From Macrothele yani (taxonomy: Eukaryota; Arthropoda; Arachnida; Araneae; Macrothelidae), in assembly GCA_039090855.1 (NCBI GenBank), contig CM077025.1, forward strand, positions 95,088,489-95,152,488: a stretch of 64,000 nt of DNA. The letters are read 5' to 3'. The notes under the pieces were generated by a model, which was not told where the DNA came from, made no database searches, and worked only from the letters and a program-made list of their open reading frames with translations. Shown here one piece after another: positions 63,390-64,000 of this stretch. Positions within the stretch are counted from its first letter, which is position 1; every line of letters starts with the position of its first letter. The position numbers were made by a program, and so were the translations under genes.

Positions 63390-63901
63390 TAAGCTTTTCA
63401 ACCGTAGGTTGAAGAAGTGTGTATGCTCCAGCTTTGTCCGTCCGTCCGTATGTCCGCACGATAACTGGCGTAAAAATGGTTCGATTTAGATGTAATTTCA
63501 GTATGTGGTAGGGGACCACATAGAGACGAACCCTATTGAAAATGGGACAAATGGGGTCAAAGGTCACGACGTAGGAGCGGGATCATTCCCTTGCCCTTAT
63601 GCGACATAACTTGCGTAAATATGGTTCGATTTCAATGCAAGTTTACTATGTGGTAGGAGACCACCTGGGGACAAACTTTATCCAAAATGGGTGAAGTGGG
63701 GTCAAAGGTCAGGACATAAGATTGGGATGCATTCAATTGCCTTTATGCGTCATAAAGTCCGTAAAAATGGTTCGATTTCGATGAAATTTCAGTATGTAGT
63801 AGGGGACCACATGGGGACGAACCCTATTGAAAATGGACGAAATGTGGTAAAAGGTCAAGACATAGGATTGCGATCCATTTCATTGCCCTTATCCCGTATT
63901 A
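63390..63901 (+). repeat. DR1-like modular repeat, three modules
   Basis: A diverged head hairpin (AAGCTTTTCAACC...GGTTGAAGAAGTGT, 63392-63421) and TCCGTCCGTCCG, then modules with GGGGTCAAAGGTCA near 63553 and 63698 and GGTAAAAGGTCAAG near 63845. It ends 'cccttatcccgtatta', as the array at 5696-6058 ends 'cccttatcccatatta'. Confidence 0.78.
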
Positions 63902-63905
63902 TTAA

Positions 63906-64000
63906 AGTGGACGTCAAGTAATTTTGCTTCCTATACTTCCAATGGAAAAACTTTTGTAAACATTTCCTTCACAATTAATGTGTTCCCAAGGATGAAAATT
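63906..64000. mobile_element. TTAA fold-back MITE, copy 3 (cut by window end)
   Basis: After TTAA (63902-63905) the sequence 'agtggacgtcaagtaatttt...gcttcctatacttccaatgg' matches the arm of copy 1 (8961-9050, and the reverse of 9310-9398). Continues beyond the window. Confidence 0.8.

Overview
This 64 kb window looks like a stretch of a large, repeat-rich animal genome, most likely an arthropod. That is inferred from the mix of element families: Tc1, mariner, hAT, RTE, Jockey-like, Penelope and Gypsy, plus several tRNA-derived short elements. I found no convincing host gene, rRNA or functional tRNA. Essentially everything recognisable is a mobile element, a broken piece of one, or a tandem or dispersed repeat. 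Species assignment is not possible from the sequence alone.

Layout. 1-14 kb: two large families of modular dispersed repeats. One has CTCF-like motifs; the other has nuclear-receptor DR1-like motifs. Among them lie a 34-bp minisatellite, a Tc1 copy holding a 49-bp perfect palindrome, a TTAA-flanked fold-back MITE, an RTE tail and a cluster of five tRNA-headed SINE units. 15-28 kb: a dense nest of Tc1 and mariner transposons. A single old RTE retrotransposon can be followed in four pieces across about 8 kb of later insertions. 29-38 kb: a truncated RTE, an inverted Penelope pair, and a nearly full-length RTE with a 12-bp target duplication. 39.8-47.2 kb: a complete Gypsy LTR retrotransposon with near-identical LTRs, PBS, gag/pro/pol, PPT and a 4-bp target duplication. 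48-64 kb: a mariner broken by a Jockey-like LINE, a Tc1, a Penelope element inserted in a fold-back MITE, a degenerate hAT transposon, and more DR1-like modules.

Most interesting system. Four insertions (21186-21348 solo, 23785-24371, 26271-26768, 35408-35901) are tiny LTR retrotransposons without coding sequence (TRIM-type). Every one of their LTRs contains a 72-nt tRNA-like sequence with A and B box-like elements. Acceptor-stem changes between copies are compensatory. Three of the four have perfect 4-bp target duplications. The LTR ends, primer-binding site and polypurine tract of the best copy nearly match those of the autonomous Gypsy element in the same window. The Gypsy machinery is therefore a plausible mobiliser of a Pol III-promoter-bearing miniature element. 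Earlier-looking 'tRNA SINEs' at these places are in fact LTRs.

The Gypsy pol, the Penelope RT and the mariner and Tc1 transposases are annotated with their catalytic motifs. Nearly all carry stops, frameshifts or nested insertions and are unlikely to be active as they stand.
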